DNA of 64,000 nt from Weissella uvarum. GTDB lineage: Bacteria; Bacillota; Bacilli; Lactobacillales; Lactobacillaceae. The position numbers were made by a program, and so were the translations under genes. The stretch covers positions 248,001-312,000 of the forward strand of contig NZ_JAFBEO010000002.1 in assembly GCF_016908785.1 (NCBI RefSeq). The letters are read 5' to 3'. Of the stretch, positions 53,530 through 60,927 are shown in pieces; positions within the stretch are counted from its first letter, which is position 1; every line of letters begins with the position of its first letter. The notes below the pieces were generated by a model. The model saw only the letters and a program-made list of their open reading frames with translations, had not been told where the DNA came from and made no database searches.

Positions 53530-54417
53530 CTACTTAAGTAGTCGTTTAGCTTTATTAGCGATGTCTTTTTCCGGATTGTCTAAAGTCTGCGCTACCCCAG
53601 CTTCATAAAATGCATCTAGTAGGTCATCACTATCAATATTTGAGAACGCCTTTTTCAATGCGCCAAAAACCCTAGTTAATGAGTTATCCCGCTCACCGAC
53701 ATTGAATGTAATGTCGTGTTTTTCCGTGTAGTTATTAATAAAGTTAGTCATATTTTCTACCGTTGGCTCGTCACTCATAGCACCAACAAAGTCGCTCTCA
53801 CTGGTAGATTGAAAAGTAGAAATTGATTTGTCCAAAACAGCCTGTATTTTGTATCGCTTTCTATTCTCCAAATCCCATGGAACAATCGTATCTTGTTTCT
53901 GTAATGGCAATCCCATTAAGCGACCAATCGTTTTAGAGCTTTGAATATCAGCACCATAGTTTAAGATATTGAAGTCCCCAATAATGAGTAACTTAGCTAC
54001 TTCTTCAACGGCTTGGGGTAATAACTCTGGCCTAATCGGCTCTCCTAGCGGGATATACAATCGTGTTCCATTTTCATGATTGCCGTCTAAAGCTAATGCA
54101 GATGGTGTTTTCCAAAGATACATTTCAATTTTGCTTTTAATGAGCATTTCGTAAAAATCACTCATTAAATCATGCCAATTATCGACACGATCTAAATCAA
54201 AAATGATGCCTTGCACATCTTTAATATTCTCTCGACTTCTTGTTAGACCATCTTTCAAATTTGACGGCGTAAAATATTGTGCCGATACTTTTTTGAATTC
54301 ACTAACATCTTCAATTGGTTCATGAACTGCTGGTAAAGACTCGGCATAAGTAACTACATCAAGCTCATCAAGGACATCATAGTCTCCATAAATGCCTGAT
54401 TTCTTGAATGCATACAT
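53530..54417 (-). CDS. Phage primase-like protein
   Basis: A 295-residue protein. IKDVQGIIFDLDRVDNWHDL (about 66-85) and NGTRLYIPLGEPIRPELLP resemble the archaeo-eukaryotic primase / prim-pol domain found before SF3 helicases. The helical C terminus matches a PriCT-type domain. The start overlaps the DUF669 stop by one base. Confidence 0.8.
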   Translation of the reverse strand: MYAFKKSGIYGDYDVLDELDVVTYAESLPAVHEPIEDVSEFKKVSAQYFTPSNLKDGLTRSRENIKDVQGIIFDLDRVDNWHDLMSDFYEMLIKSKIEMYLWKTPSALALDGNHENGTRLYIPLGEPIRPELLPQAVEEVAKLLIIGDFNILNYGADIQSSKTIGRLMGLPLQKQDTIVPWDLENRKRYKIQAVLDKSISTFQSTSESDFVGAMSDEPTVENMTNFINNYTEKHDITFNVGERDNSLTRVFGALKKAFSNIDSDDLLDAFYEAGVAQTLDNPEKDIANKAKRLLK

Positions 54418-54977
54418 TAGAACCCTCCACCAAATGGGTCTCCTTGTGGTGCCATAGGTGGTGGTGTCATACCTTGGTCGGCAGGATTAAAGCCACCATT
54501 TGTTGGTTGAGAATTAACATCATTACTTGGTCGTGGATTTTGCTTGTCGCTTTTTGAACCACTAGCCATGTATTTACCAAAGTCTTCAATACGTGGATTG
54601 TAGTAAATACGGCCTTCATCATTTGTTGATTTTTCAAACTTCTTAACTTTAACTGCCAGTTGTTGATTAATAATTTGTGGCATCAAGGATTGCAAAGTCA
54701 TTTGTCCACTACCTTGATAATTCATTCCAGCAAGCATGGCATTGATTTCACGATAACGGAATGGACGTTCTGTCTCTGCGTCATCCATAAACACATGCGT
54801 GATTTGAGCGCCTTGTTGGTCACCATCTAAAACTTCGAAACGTACTGTTGCATAGTCATTGCCATTTTTTGTCTTCCCCTTAAATTCAGCAGAAATAACT
54901 TTTACGTTGTATTCTCCTCCAAATTCAAGTCCTGTAGATGCCATGCGAATGTCGTTTGCGTCATAAGTAAAAGCCAT
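54417..54977 (-). CDS. DUF669 family protein (SSB-like)
   Basis: A 186-residue protein. An OB-like N-terminal domain (GGEYNVKVISAEFKGKTKNGNDYATVRFEVLDG) is followed by a low-complexity Pro/Gly/Asn tail ending DPFGGGF, like the acidic/flexible tip of single-strand-binding proteins. DUF669 proteins accompany the AAA_24 ATPase in phage recombination modules. Confidence 0.87.
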   Translation of the reverse strand: MAFTYDANDIRMASTGLEFGGEYNVKVISAEFKGKTKNGNDYATVRFEVLDGDQQGAQITHVFMDDAETERPFRYREINAMLAGMNYQGSGQMTLQSLMPQIINQQLAVKVKKFEKSTNDEGRIYYNPRIEDFGKYMASGSKSDKQNPRPSNDVNSQPTNGGFNPADQGMTPPPMAPQGDPFGGGF

Positions 54978-54979
54978 AG

Positions 54980-55675
54980 TTAAATTTCCTCTTCTTTCGT
55001 TTCTTCTGTATTAATATTTAGTAATTCGTTTGCTTTGATAGTTTTACGACTATCCAGTCGATTTGCACCTTTGTTACCATTTTCTGGATCCATATCAATC
55101 GTGTTTTCACCATCACTTTTGTAGATATGCCCCACCACATCAAATGTCGATGCAAATGCATTAAATGTCTTTTCATTCATATCTGGCTTAAATAATCCCA
55201 CAACGTCACCAGACATTTCGTGCGCTGTTGCTAAAATAGGTAATTGTGTCTTTCGTAATAAGAAACTCAAATCTCGAAACCACTTTTGAGTTAAGTTCCA
55301 ATTTTGCCGTCCGTCTTTTGCACCGTTCTCAATATTGTCGATAACCCAGTTCTGCAATGCCGTTACGTTATCTAATACAATCGTGCCAATTTCTGGATTA
55401 ATGATTACATTGCCTTGTTCATCTTTCTTGTAAACATTTTGATTAAAGTCGTACATGAATTGACGCTGAATTTGTTTGGCATCACCTTGATCATATGCAA
55501 TAACTCGAATATCATCAGTATCAGCAATGGCATTAGTTGAACCATCAAAATTGAACATTAATTTCAAGCCAGGGAAGTTCTTGGATAAACTAGTTTTCCC
55601 AGTTCCTTTCCCCCCATAAATGAAATACATATCGCCAACATCCGGGATTGTGCCTTCTTTAAAATATTTTGGCAT
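54980..55675 (-). CDS. Phage nucleotide-binding protein (AAA_24 / RecA-like)
   Basis: A 231-residue ATPase. Walker A YGGKGTGKTSLSKN (about 20-33), Walker B TIVLDNVTAL (about 93-102). The family (AAA_24) acts with DUF669 proteins in phage recombination. It heads the recombination-replication block. Confidence 0.88.
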   Translation of the reverse strand: MPKYFKEGTIPDVGDMYFIYGGKGTGKTSLSKNFPGLKLMFNFDGSTNAIADTDDIRVIAYDQGDAKQIQRQFMYDFNQNVYKKDEQGNVIINPEIGTIVLDNVTALQNWVIDNIENGAKDGRQNWNLTQKWFRDLSFLLRKTQLPILATAHEMSGDVVGLFKPDMNEKTFNAFASTFDVVGHIYKSDGENTIDMDPENGNKGANRLDSRKTIKANELLNINTEETKEEEI

Positions 55676-55686
55676 TACTAGCCCTC

Positions 55687-55851
55687 CTACATATTCTTTA
55701 CCGCCTCGATAGCTTGATTGATTGTAGTTTCAATCTCACCTAAAGCCTGAAGTACCATCTCTTTTGACTCACCTCTAATTGATTGAAAATGAACGCTCGC
55801 AATGTGTTCAATTGCCAAATCAACATGTCTTTCAATATCTGTTTTAGCCAT
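55687..55851 (-). CDS. 54-residue phage early protein
   Basis: MAKTDIERHVDLAIEHIA... a helical protein whose ATG overlaps the previous stop (TAATG), with AAGGTGG upstream. Not recognised; clearly part of the operon by packing. Confidence 0.65.
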   Translation of the reverse strand: MAKTDIERHVDLAIEHIASVHFQSIRGESKEMVLQALGEIETTINQAIEAVKNM

Positions 55852-56057
55852 TACAACGCCACCTTTCGTAGTTCTAGTGCTTTAGCCATTTCTTTCTGCC
55901 CTTTAGTTAAAGCACTAACCAGAAGCAGTCCTTTTTCGGCCTTGTATACTTCATCTCCTTCAATTAATGAGTTCCCCAATAAGTCCACGCCCATTGTCTT
56001 AGGTTCATCTAAAGGATTAAAAAAATGATTACTCAAATATTGTTCTTCTGCCGTCAT
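55851..56057 (-). CDS. Small phage early protein
   Basis: A 68-residue protein (MTAEEQYLSNHFFNPLDEPKTMGVDLLGNSLIEGDEVY). The N-terminal pattern of structural Gly/Asp turns resembles YqaI-type phage proteins. Function unknown. Confidence 0.65.
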   Translation of the reverse strand: MTAEEQYLSNHFFNPLDEPKTMGVDLLGNSLIEGDEVYKAEKGLLLVSALTKGQKEMAKALELRKVAL

Positions 56058-56069
56058 CAGTGAAATCTC

Positions 56070-56276
56070 CTATTCTGGATTGCTCCCATCTTCAGAATTG
56101 ATAATTGTTGAATTTTCTAATGCAAAATTGAACATTTTATCGGCTAAAGTCCGCATTGGAATTCCTGTTGATTTTGATAATTGCTTTAACTTTAAATGCG
56201 TATCACTTGAGATAAATACGGGATTGTATTCCTTATCTTTCTTATTTTCAGCGCGTAAAATTAATTTTTCTGTCAT
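56070..56276 (-). CDS. Small phage protein, ribbon-helix-helix-like
   Basis: A 68-residue protein. NPVFISSDTHLKLKQLSKSTGIPMRTLADKMFNFAL fits a ribbon-helix-helix DNA-binding domain. Possible early regulator. Confidence 0.65.
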   Translation of the reverse strand: MTEKLILRAENKKDKEYNPVFISSDTHLKLKQLSKSTGIPMRTLADKMFNFALENSTIINSEDGSNPE

Positions 56277-56281
56277 GAGTT

Positions 56282-56485
56282 TTATTCTCCTAGTTCTTTT
56301 CGTTCAGCGCCCATAAAGCGCAAATATTGTTCAAAATATGAGTCAACTACATCGTCGTCAATATAGTTTCCATCTGTATCCATCCATACAATGTCACCGT
56401 CATAAAGCTCACTATCTTCAAAGTCAAGCGCTATTGGTTGCTCGTCATCTGGTGGGTCTAACTGCTTATCTGGTATATATGCCAT
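56282..56485 (-). CDS. Small very acidic phage protein
   Basis: A 67-residue protein with about a third Asp/Glu (DFEDSELYDGDIVWMDTDG...). Highly acidic small phage proteins can mimic DNA, but no specific match is known to me. Confidence 0.65.
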   Translation of the reverse strand: MAYIPDKQLDPPDDEQPIALDFEDSELYDGDIVWMDTDGNYIDDDVVDSYFEQYLRFMGAERKELGE

Positions 56486-56503
56486 TTGTCCTCCATAATT
56501 TGT

Positions 56504-56710
56504 TTAATCATCCAACTGTTCAATTAACCAATTATTCACTGCTGTGAATGTTTTGCTATTTACTGCAAAGGGTGGCTTTGTGTCTAGTACAGAGCGAACG
56601 GTGGGGATTGATAACCCTAACTGTTCAGCTAAAGCTGTCCGCGATAATCGATTTAATGCTTGTTTCTTAAGTAAGGCATTTTGCTGTGTCTGTGTAATTA
56701 TTGCTTGCAT
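56504..56710 (-). CDS. Small HTH phage protein
   Basis: A 68-residue protein with a Cro-like HTH (LSRTALAEQLGLSIPTVRSVLDTK). GAGGA is 10 bases upstream. Possible regulator of the early operon. Confidence 0.72.
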   Translation of the reverse strand: MQAIITQTQQNALLKKQALNRLSRTALAEQLGLSIPTVRSVLDTKPPFAVNSKTFTAVNNWLIEQLDD

Positions 56711-56813
56711 AGTTGATTGTCCTCAATTTCTTGTGCTATATTTGAGGAGTATTTACATGTCCTAATGTTTATACTCCCATTTGCTAAGCGTTCTCTGTTG
56801 CAGCAGAGTGCGC

Positions 56814-56912
56814 TTATTTTTTTGCCCAACGTTTTGAAAAGTAATCGACCGTCGCTCCAAATCCAATCGCTGCGAATACTGTCCAAATTACTGCAACTAA
56901 TCCTCCAAACAT
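56814..56912 (-). CDS. 32-residue membrane peptide
   Basis: MFGGLVAVIWTVFAAIGFG then ATVDYFSKRWAKK. A near-ideal RBS (AGAAAGGAGG, 7 bases away). A hairpin (AGCG..CTCTG...CAGAG..CGCT) directly follows the stop. One helix and a basic tail, a shape shared with small toxins and with harmless phage peptides. Unknown. Confidence 0.6.
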   Translation of the reverse strand: MFGGLVAVIWTVFAAIGFGATVDYFSKRWAKK

Positions 56913-56927
56913 TTTCTAGCCTCCTTT

Positions 56928-57140
56928 CTATATACCCCAATTTGATAAATCCCTAAATCGAATAACATCGTGATATGCATACGTTGCTCTCGAACCTGGT
57001 GTCTTATTCGGAACTTCCTTCATGAATTTCTTTGAATACTGCAAATTATCATGAAACCAGTCGTATGATTTGCCTAATAACGTTGCTACTTCTCCAGGAA
57101 TTACAGTTTGCCCCCCTTTATATGGAATAGCTTTTCCCAT
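56928..57140 (-). CDS. Phage DNA-binding protein, excisionase-like
   Basis: A 70-residue basic protein (GGQTVIPGEVATLLGKSYDWFHDNLQ ... YAYHDVIRFRDL) with a winged-HTH-like pattern. Could be an excisionase or a small regulator; the distance from int makes a regulator equally likely. Confidence 0.65.
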   Translation of the reverse strand: MGKAIPYKGGQTVIPGEVATLLGKSYDWFHDNLQYSKKFMKEVPNKTPGSRATYAYHDVIRFRDLSNWGI

Positions 57141-57152
57141 TCTGTTGTCTCC

Positions 57153-57392
57153 TTATACCCATGAAAGATACACATTCATTCCGTCACTATTTACTTGCAA
57201 GCCTTCACTTTCAAAGAACTCTTGATGTGATTTAACAAAATTAAATAGCCGGTCTTCTGATGTTCCTTTTTGATAAGACAACGTTTCATATTTCGCAGCA
57301 GCATTTTTCAAATCATCAGTAATTTCTGCAACTGCTGTTTCAAATGCATTTGCTTGCTTTGCTGCTTGTTGTGCTTGTTCTCGTAGTGTCAT
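57153..57392 (-). CDS. Small phage early protein
   Basis: A 79-residue helical protein (MTLREQAQQAAKQANAFETAVAEITDDLKNAAAKYETL). Similar short proteins occur in lactic phages without known role. AGAGGTATAAAC precedes the ATG. Confidence 0.65.
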   Translation of the reverse strand: MTLREQAQQAAKQANAFETAVAEITDDLKNAAAKYETLSYQKGTSEDRLFNFVKSHQEFFESEGLQVNSDGMNVYLSWV

Positions 57393-57464
57393 GTTTATAC
57401 CTCTTTTGTTTTATAATGTGTTTACTGGCTCATTTGCCTAGTCCCTAAAGAAAGGAGAAAACAA

Positions 57465-57698
57465 ATGGAGAAGAATGAAATAGAAAATGCTTTTTACTCC
57501 GCCCGAGATAAAGCTTATGCAACTATTTTTACGCCTGAACACTTTAAAAATGTTGCAGACGAAACCAATAAAGTTAACCACGATATGACTGAAAATGATC
57601 AAACAATCATTACTGGTACAAAAATCAGCAAGGATTATTGTGAGGCCCTAGTATTGCAGACCATGCTTGAGCTTCTTGGTGACGAAGATGCTCACTAA
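57465..57698 (+). CDS. Counter-oriented small phage protein
   Basis: A 77-residue acidic protein on the + strand inside the leftward early operon (MEKNEIENAFYSARDKAYATIF...). AAAGGAG lies 7 bases before the ATG, and a TATAAT occurs at 57412-57417. Its 3' end overlaps the - strand gene at 57625 by 74 bases. Looks like a genuine protein; unrecognised. Confidence 0.55.
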   Translation: MEKNEIENAFYSARDKAYATIFTPEHFKNVADETNKVNHDMTENDQTIITGTKISKDYCEALVLQTMLELLGDEDAH

Positions 57699-57834
57699 CA
57701 GGTTTGGGAACAACTATATTTTCACTGTTATCTATTGAAGAAATTGAAATATCTTCTTTACGTTCATCGCTACTACCAATAGCTTGGAGCGTGTTTTTTA
57801 TTTCTTCTTCTGTGCCTTCAATGGTTAATTTCAT
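57625..57834 (-). CDS. Small phage protein (MKLTIEGT family)
   Basis: A 69-residue protein from the ATG at 57834 (GGAGG 9 bases upstream). It starts MKLTIEGTEEEIKNTLQAIGSS, a recurrent opening among lactic phage early proteins. Its 3' part overlaps the + strand gene. Function unknown. Confidence 0.68.
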   Translation of the reverse strand: MKLTIEGTEEEIKNTLQAIGSSDERKEDISISSIDNSENIVVPKPVSEHLRHQEAQAWSAILGPHNNPC

Positions 57835-57859
57835 CTCTATGCCTCCTGTTTTTATTTTT

Positions 57860-58057
57860 TCATTTAATAATCCAATCATCTGCAATTAAATCTTCAGCAT
57901 TTGGATTCCAACATTTAGAAAGTTTCTCACGATCCTTAAAAATAATTACACGCTCTGGTGTATTGGTTGGGAGAAGCCAGCACTTATTGGGGAAACCAGG
58001 CCGAGTCATTCCTCTACCTTGAGCAATGGCTTTTTTTGTTGCTTTTTGAATATTCAT
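57860..58057 (-). CDS. Tad2 / DUF2829 family anti-defence protein
   Basis: A 65-residue protein. It matches the DUF2829 layout from end to end: N-terminal MNIQKATKKAIAQGRGMTR, central CWLLPTNTPERVIIF and C-terminal CWNPNAEDLIADDW. Tad2 members form tetramers that sequester cyclic nucleotide signals made by Thoeris (and some CBASS) defences. AAGGAG precedes the start; a GTG one codon earlier is possible. Placed in the first genes of the early operon, as expected for a defence inhibitor. Confidence 0.82.
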   Translation of the reverse strand: MNIQKATKKAIAQGRGMTRPGFPNKCWLLPTNTPERVIIFKDREKLSKCWNPNAEDLIADDWIIK

Positions 58058-58070
58058 CACCTATTTCTCC

Positions 58071-58625
58071 TTATCGTCCTTCTAGCGCTAATTGTTCTTC
58101 CGGAATATCAAGCAACATACTCAATACTTTTGGAGTAGCTAATGAAATCACTTCCTTAGTGTTATTTAAAGCTTTTGCCCATGAGCGGATTTCACGAGCT
58201 CGTGATGTGTCAGCTGTTCGTTTTCGTAACGCAAGCTTCTCACGTTCAATTTGTTGATCAACTGTTTCTGGTATGAAGAATTGACGTTGTGCTTGTTGTT
58301 CAAGTTGCTTCTGCATTCCATTAAACGAATCAATATAATTCACTTTCGTATCCATAAATTTCTTATCAGTAAATCCCATGGCTACTAACATGAATCCATC
58401 TTTAGTCATTTTGAACATTCGATATGTTTGATTGTTTTGTTCATGCACATAGGTACCTTCGATAAACCGTTCATCTACTTTTTGGGGTTGCGAACTTTTT
58501 CGCAGACCCTTAATTACCGAATCAATAGCCTTTAAAATGTCTCGATGGTTTTTCTCAAATTTCTCAGCTACTTCTAAGGAAGTTGTCATCGGTTCGCCAT
58601 TCTCTACAATAATTACGTTTTCCAT
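58071..58625 (-). CDS. Rha family phage regulatory protein
   Basis: A 184-residue protein with the pRha domain (TTSLEVAEKFEKNHRDILKAID ... TYRMFKMTKDGFMLVAMGFTDKKFMDTKVNYIDSFNGMQ). Such proteins act as phage antirepressors or growth regulators. The C-terminal half is helical. AGGAGG precedes the ATG. Confidence 0.9.
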   Translation of the reverse strand: MENVIIVENGEPMTTSLEVAEKFEKNHRDILKAIDSVIKGLRKSSQPQKVDERFIEGTYVHEQNNQTYRMFKMTKDGFMLVAMGFTDKKFMDTKVNYIDSFNGMQKQLEQQAQRQFFIPETVDQQIEREKLALRKRTADTSRAREIRSWAKALNNTKEVISLATPKVLSMLLDIPEEQLALEGR

Positions 58626-58637
58626 TGTTACGCCTCC

Positions 58638-58898
58638 TTATTTTCCGATATAAATGTTGTCACCTTTATAACCAGTGACATTCATTAGCTGTTGATACTT
58701 TTCTATTGCTCCAGCTCCACGAGTCTTATCAGTTAACAAATCATCAACATATTTTTTACTTACTCCAATTTGTTGAGCTAATTCTGGACGCTTAAATCCA
58801 TTCATCTTTAAATATTTATTGAAGTCAATTAGTGACCAATTTAAACGTGCCCGTGCTTGTGCAGTTGTCATTTCATTGACAATTGATGTTTCTACCAT
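58638..58898 (-). CDS. Cro-like HTH regulator
   Basis: An 86-residue protein with an HTH (FKRPELAQQIGVSKKYVDDLLTDK, about 35-58). It is among the first genes of the leftward early operon, opposite CI, so it may act as Cro. AAGGAGG precedes the ATG. Confidence 0.8.
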   Translation of the reverse strand: MVETSIVNEMTTAQARARLNWSLIDFNKYLKMNGFKRPELAQQIGVSKKYVDDLLTDKTRGAGAIEKYQQLMNVTGYKGDNIYIGK

Positions 58899-58973
58899 AT
58901 TTTTACCTCCTTTTTTACTGCTATAATTATCTTGAGTTTGATACTCCCCACACTGAATGAAAGGAGAAATATT

Positions 58974-59159
58974 ATGGATGATTTTTTGAATTTGCTAAGT
59001 GATAAACGTGTCCTTGTACAATTTATAGACGGAAGCAGTCTCACATTCGACCATATTCGTCGTGAACGTGATGCTTTTATAGGAACCTTGAACACCGACG
59101 ACGAACATAAGTTCTACTTCACATCTGACAAAGTTGTATACGTTAGAACGACTGCATAG
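58974..59159 (+). CDS. Counter-oriented small phage protein
   Basis: A 61-residue protein on the + strand within the leftward region (MDDFLNLLSDKRVLVQFIDGSSLTFDHIRRERDAF). AAAGGAG lies 8 bases before the ATG, and an extended -10 (TGCTATAAT, ending 58927) is upstream. Overlaps the - strand gene at 59143 by 17 bases. Not recognised. Confidence 0.55.
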   Translation: MDDFLNLLSDKRVLVQFIDGSSLTFDHIRRERDAFIGTLNTDDEHKFYFTSDKVVYVRTTA

Positions 59160-59289
59160 TAGAAGTAGCATTTACCAATTCAGCCAACGCTTGCACCATT
59201 GCTGGATTGGTTTTTGTTTGCCCATCTTTAGAAATTTCAATAATCAATGAATTGACGGCTTTATATTTTTCAATAGACTGTCCTGACAT
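59143..59289 (-). CDS. 48-residue first gene of the early operon
   Basis: MSGQSIEKYKAVNSLIIEIS... ending STMQSF. AAAGGAGG lies 8 bases before the ATG. It is the first gene downstream of the leftward early promoter. Unknown; its position suggests an early regulatory role. Confidence 0.65.
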   Translation of the reverse strand: MSGQSIEKYKAVNSLIIEISKDGQTKTNPAMVQALAELVNATSTMQSF

Positions 59290-59337
59290 TATTTCATCCT
59301 CCTTTCTAACGTAGTGTAACTAAACAAGTATTTTTTA

Positions 59338-59366
59338 TTGACTATCTTTTACCCTAGGGGTAAAAT
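59338..59366 (+). promoter_or_regulatory. Rightward promoter with embedded operator
   Basis: TTGACT (59338-59343), 17-base spacer, TAAAAT (59361-59366). The spacer and -10 hold an inverted repeat TTTTACCC-TAG-GGGTAAAA (59347-59365). Reads toward the CI gene at 59562. Confidence 0.75.
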
Positions 59367-59477
59367 GAGTGCATAGTTAAAAACCGCAACGAACAGCTGT
59401 ATCTATCACTTCTAACTCACTAAAAGTACGCTTGATATTTACTTGCTTTTTGAGTTGCTTTATTACTTGATGAGTTA

Positions 59478-59506
59478 ATAATAACCCTAGGGGTAAAATT
59501 AATCAA
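59478..59506 (-). promoter_or_regulatory. Leftward early promoter with embedded operator
   Basis: On the - strand, TTGATT (59501-59506), 17-base spacer, TATTAT (59478-59483). The spacer carries a second copy of ACCCTAGGGGTAAAA (59484-59498). Reads toward the early genes and faces the rightward promoter. Confidence 0.75.
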
Positions 59507-59561
59507 GCGTTTTTATCTTTTTTTATCTTTTTAATTTTTATTAATCCTAAGGAGTATTGAT

Positions 59562-59927
59562 ATGACGCTATTTGAGCGCACAAAAAAGATTTCCGGAGAT
59601 AGAGGCATGAGTCTACAAAAAGTAGCTGAGGATGCCGGATTATCAAAAAACACAATATATAAATGGAAAAACAATGAACAGCAACCTCGTCGGGTAACCG
59701 TTAAAGCCGTCGCCGAAGTCCTGGGCGTATCAGTAGATTACCTATTGGGTAACACTGATGAGATGCACCCTAAACAATCGAATGCTGTAACTGAAAAAAT
59801 AGATTTGCGTAAAGTCGATGACTCTGAACGTGACGATTTAATATCAGCCGGTGGTAGGCCAATCAGTGATGAAGACTGGGAAATCATTAAAGCTGTGCTT
59901 GCTAAGTACCCTCGAAAAGAGGATTAG
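59562..59927 (+). CDS. CI-like repressor (XRE family)
   Basis: A 121-residue repressor. The HTH is near the N terminus (SLQKVAEDAGLSKNTIYKWKNNEQQPRR), followed by AEVLGVSVDYLLGNTDE. No LexA-type peptidase domain is present, so induction probably goes through the following ImmA-like protein. AAGGAG precedes the ATG. The two TTTTACCC..GGGGTAAAA sites are its probable operators. Confidence 0.9.
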   Translation: MTLFERTKKISGDRGMSLQKVAEDAGLSKNTIYKWKNNEQQPRRVTVKAVAEVLGVSVDYLLGNTDEMHPKQSNAVTEKIDLRKVDDSERDDLISAGGRPISDEDWEIIKAVLAKYPRKED

Positions 59928-59930
59928 CTA

Positions 59931-60347
59931 ATGGATACAATTGAAGAATGGATTATTGAAGATATCCTAAAATCAATTAAGCAAATAGGCTTTTCTGTGG
60001 AACAAGTTCCACTATCTTCAACCCATGCACTTACAGACTGCAAAGCAAGCGTCATTATGTATAATCCTGATAGCACCACTATTTTTGAATTAGCTGAAGA
60101 ATATGAGCATGCTAAAAATCAACATCACAGACAATGGACTGAATATGATGTTCGAAATAAAGATGAAGCCGAGGCGCATCATTTGGCATTAGACTATATT
60201 CTGGACAGATGGCAAGCTTATGAAGGATCTAACAACTGGCTAACATTTATGACCGTTACAGGAACACCAAACGATTATGAAGATGATGTTGCAGAAGCAC
60301 TTAAGCCAAATACAAGCGAGTCAAATCAAATGATTAAATTTGGCTAA
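59931..60347 (+). CDS. ImmA/IrrE-like protein with altered zinc motif
   Basis: A 138-residue protein three bases after the CI-like gene. The metallopeptidase helix reads FELAEEYEHAKNQHH, so the first His of HExxH is replaced by Glu (E-E-Y-E-H), followed by NKDEAEAHHLALDYIL where the third ligand Glu is expected. ImmA proteins cleave CI-like repressors after DNA damage. Catalysis here is uncertain. Confidence 0.75.
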   Translation: MDTIEEWIIEDILKSIKQIGFSVEQVPLSSTHALTDCKASVIMYNPDSTTIFELAEEYEHAKNQHHRQWTEYDVRNKDEAEAHHLALDYILDRWQAYEGSNNWLTFMTVTGTPNDYEDDVAEALKPNTSESNQMIKFG

Positions 60348-60355
60348 ATAAAAAA

Positions 60356-60371
60356 GCCACCCGAAGGTGGC
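60356..60371 (-). terminator. Hairpin with a T tract on the - strand
   Basis: GCCACC-CGAA-GGTGGC. The run TTTTTTATTT follows on the - strand only, so it best terminates a leftward transcript that would be antisense to the start of the 60426 gene. Confidence 0.6.
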
Positions 60372-60425
60372 ATACATATATGTGCAATAAACTGATCCAC
60401 ACTAAAAGCTGATGGGAGTAAAGTT

Positions 60426-60872
60426 ATGGATGACTCAATATATCAAGAAAAAGTTAGCCCCATTCTAACAGAATTAACTAATATAGCAGCTAAATTAGTT
60501 CAGGTCTATAAAAATAAACTAGAGAAAAATTTAAATATCATTAATGCTTACATAATGTCTCCGGATTTCAACTTAATTGCACGAGACGGTTCTCAGATAA
60601 AAGTCCAAAATACATTTTATATTGAACTTAGCCCTCAAAGTGGTGTTTTTCTTGATAGCACTGAAGGTAAAATCATTGTATTCGAGTACATGAGTGATAT
60701 CGACTACAATATGCCCCAAGAATTAAATGATGACTTTTTATATGATGCATTTCAAGATTCTAACTTTTTTAAAGATGTTATGCACATAATTGGTTTAGAT
60801 GGCATTCAAGAAGCAAATCTAGCTTACCAGCAACAAAAGTTAAGCAGTTTAAAATCTTTAATCGAGCAATAA
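60426..60872 (+). CDS. Lysogeny-region protein of unknown function
   Basis: A 148-residue soluble protein (MDDSIYQEKVSPILTELTNIAAKLVQVYKNK...). GGGAG precedes the ATG. Lies between the immunity genes and int, a common place for superinfection-exclusion or host-conversion genes. I do not recognise it. Confidence 0.7.
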   Translation: MDDSIYQEKVSPILTELTNIAAKLVQVYKNKLEKNLNIINAYIMSPDFNLIARDGSQIKVQNTFYIELSPQSGVFLDSTEGKIIVFEYMSDIDYNMPQELNDDFLYDAFQDSNFFKDVMHIIGLDGIQEANLAYQQQKLSSLKSLIEQ

Positions 60873-60927
60873 ACAGATAATGCCTACTACAAGATAGTCC
60901 AACCGTGAAGACTTTAAAAGCTTCTCT

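Noticed and set aside
56698-56940. An 80-codon leftward reading frame
   Set aside because: A 32-residue frame in the same place has an ideal RBS and a protein-like sequence; the longer frame has no RBS and reads through two hairpins.
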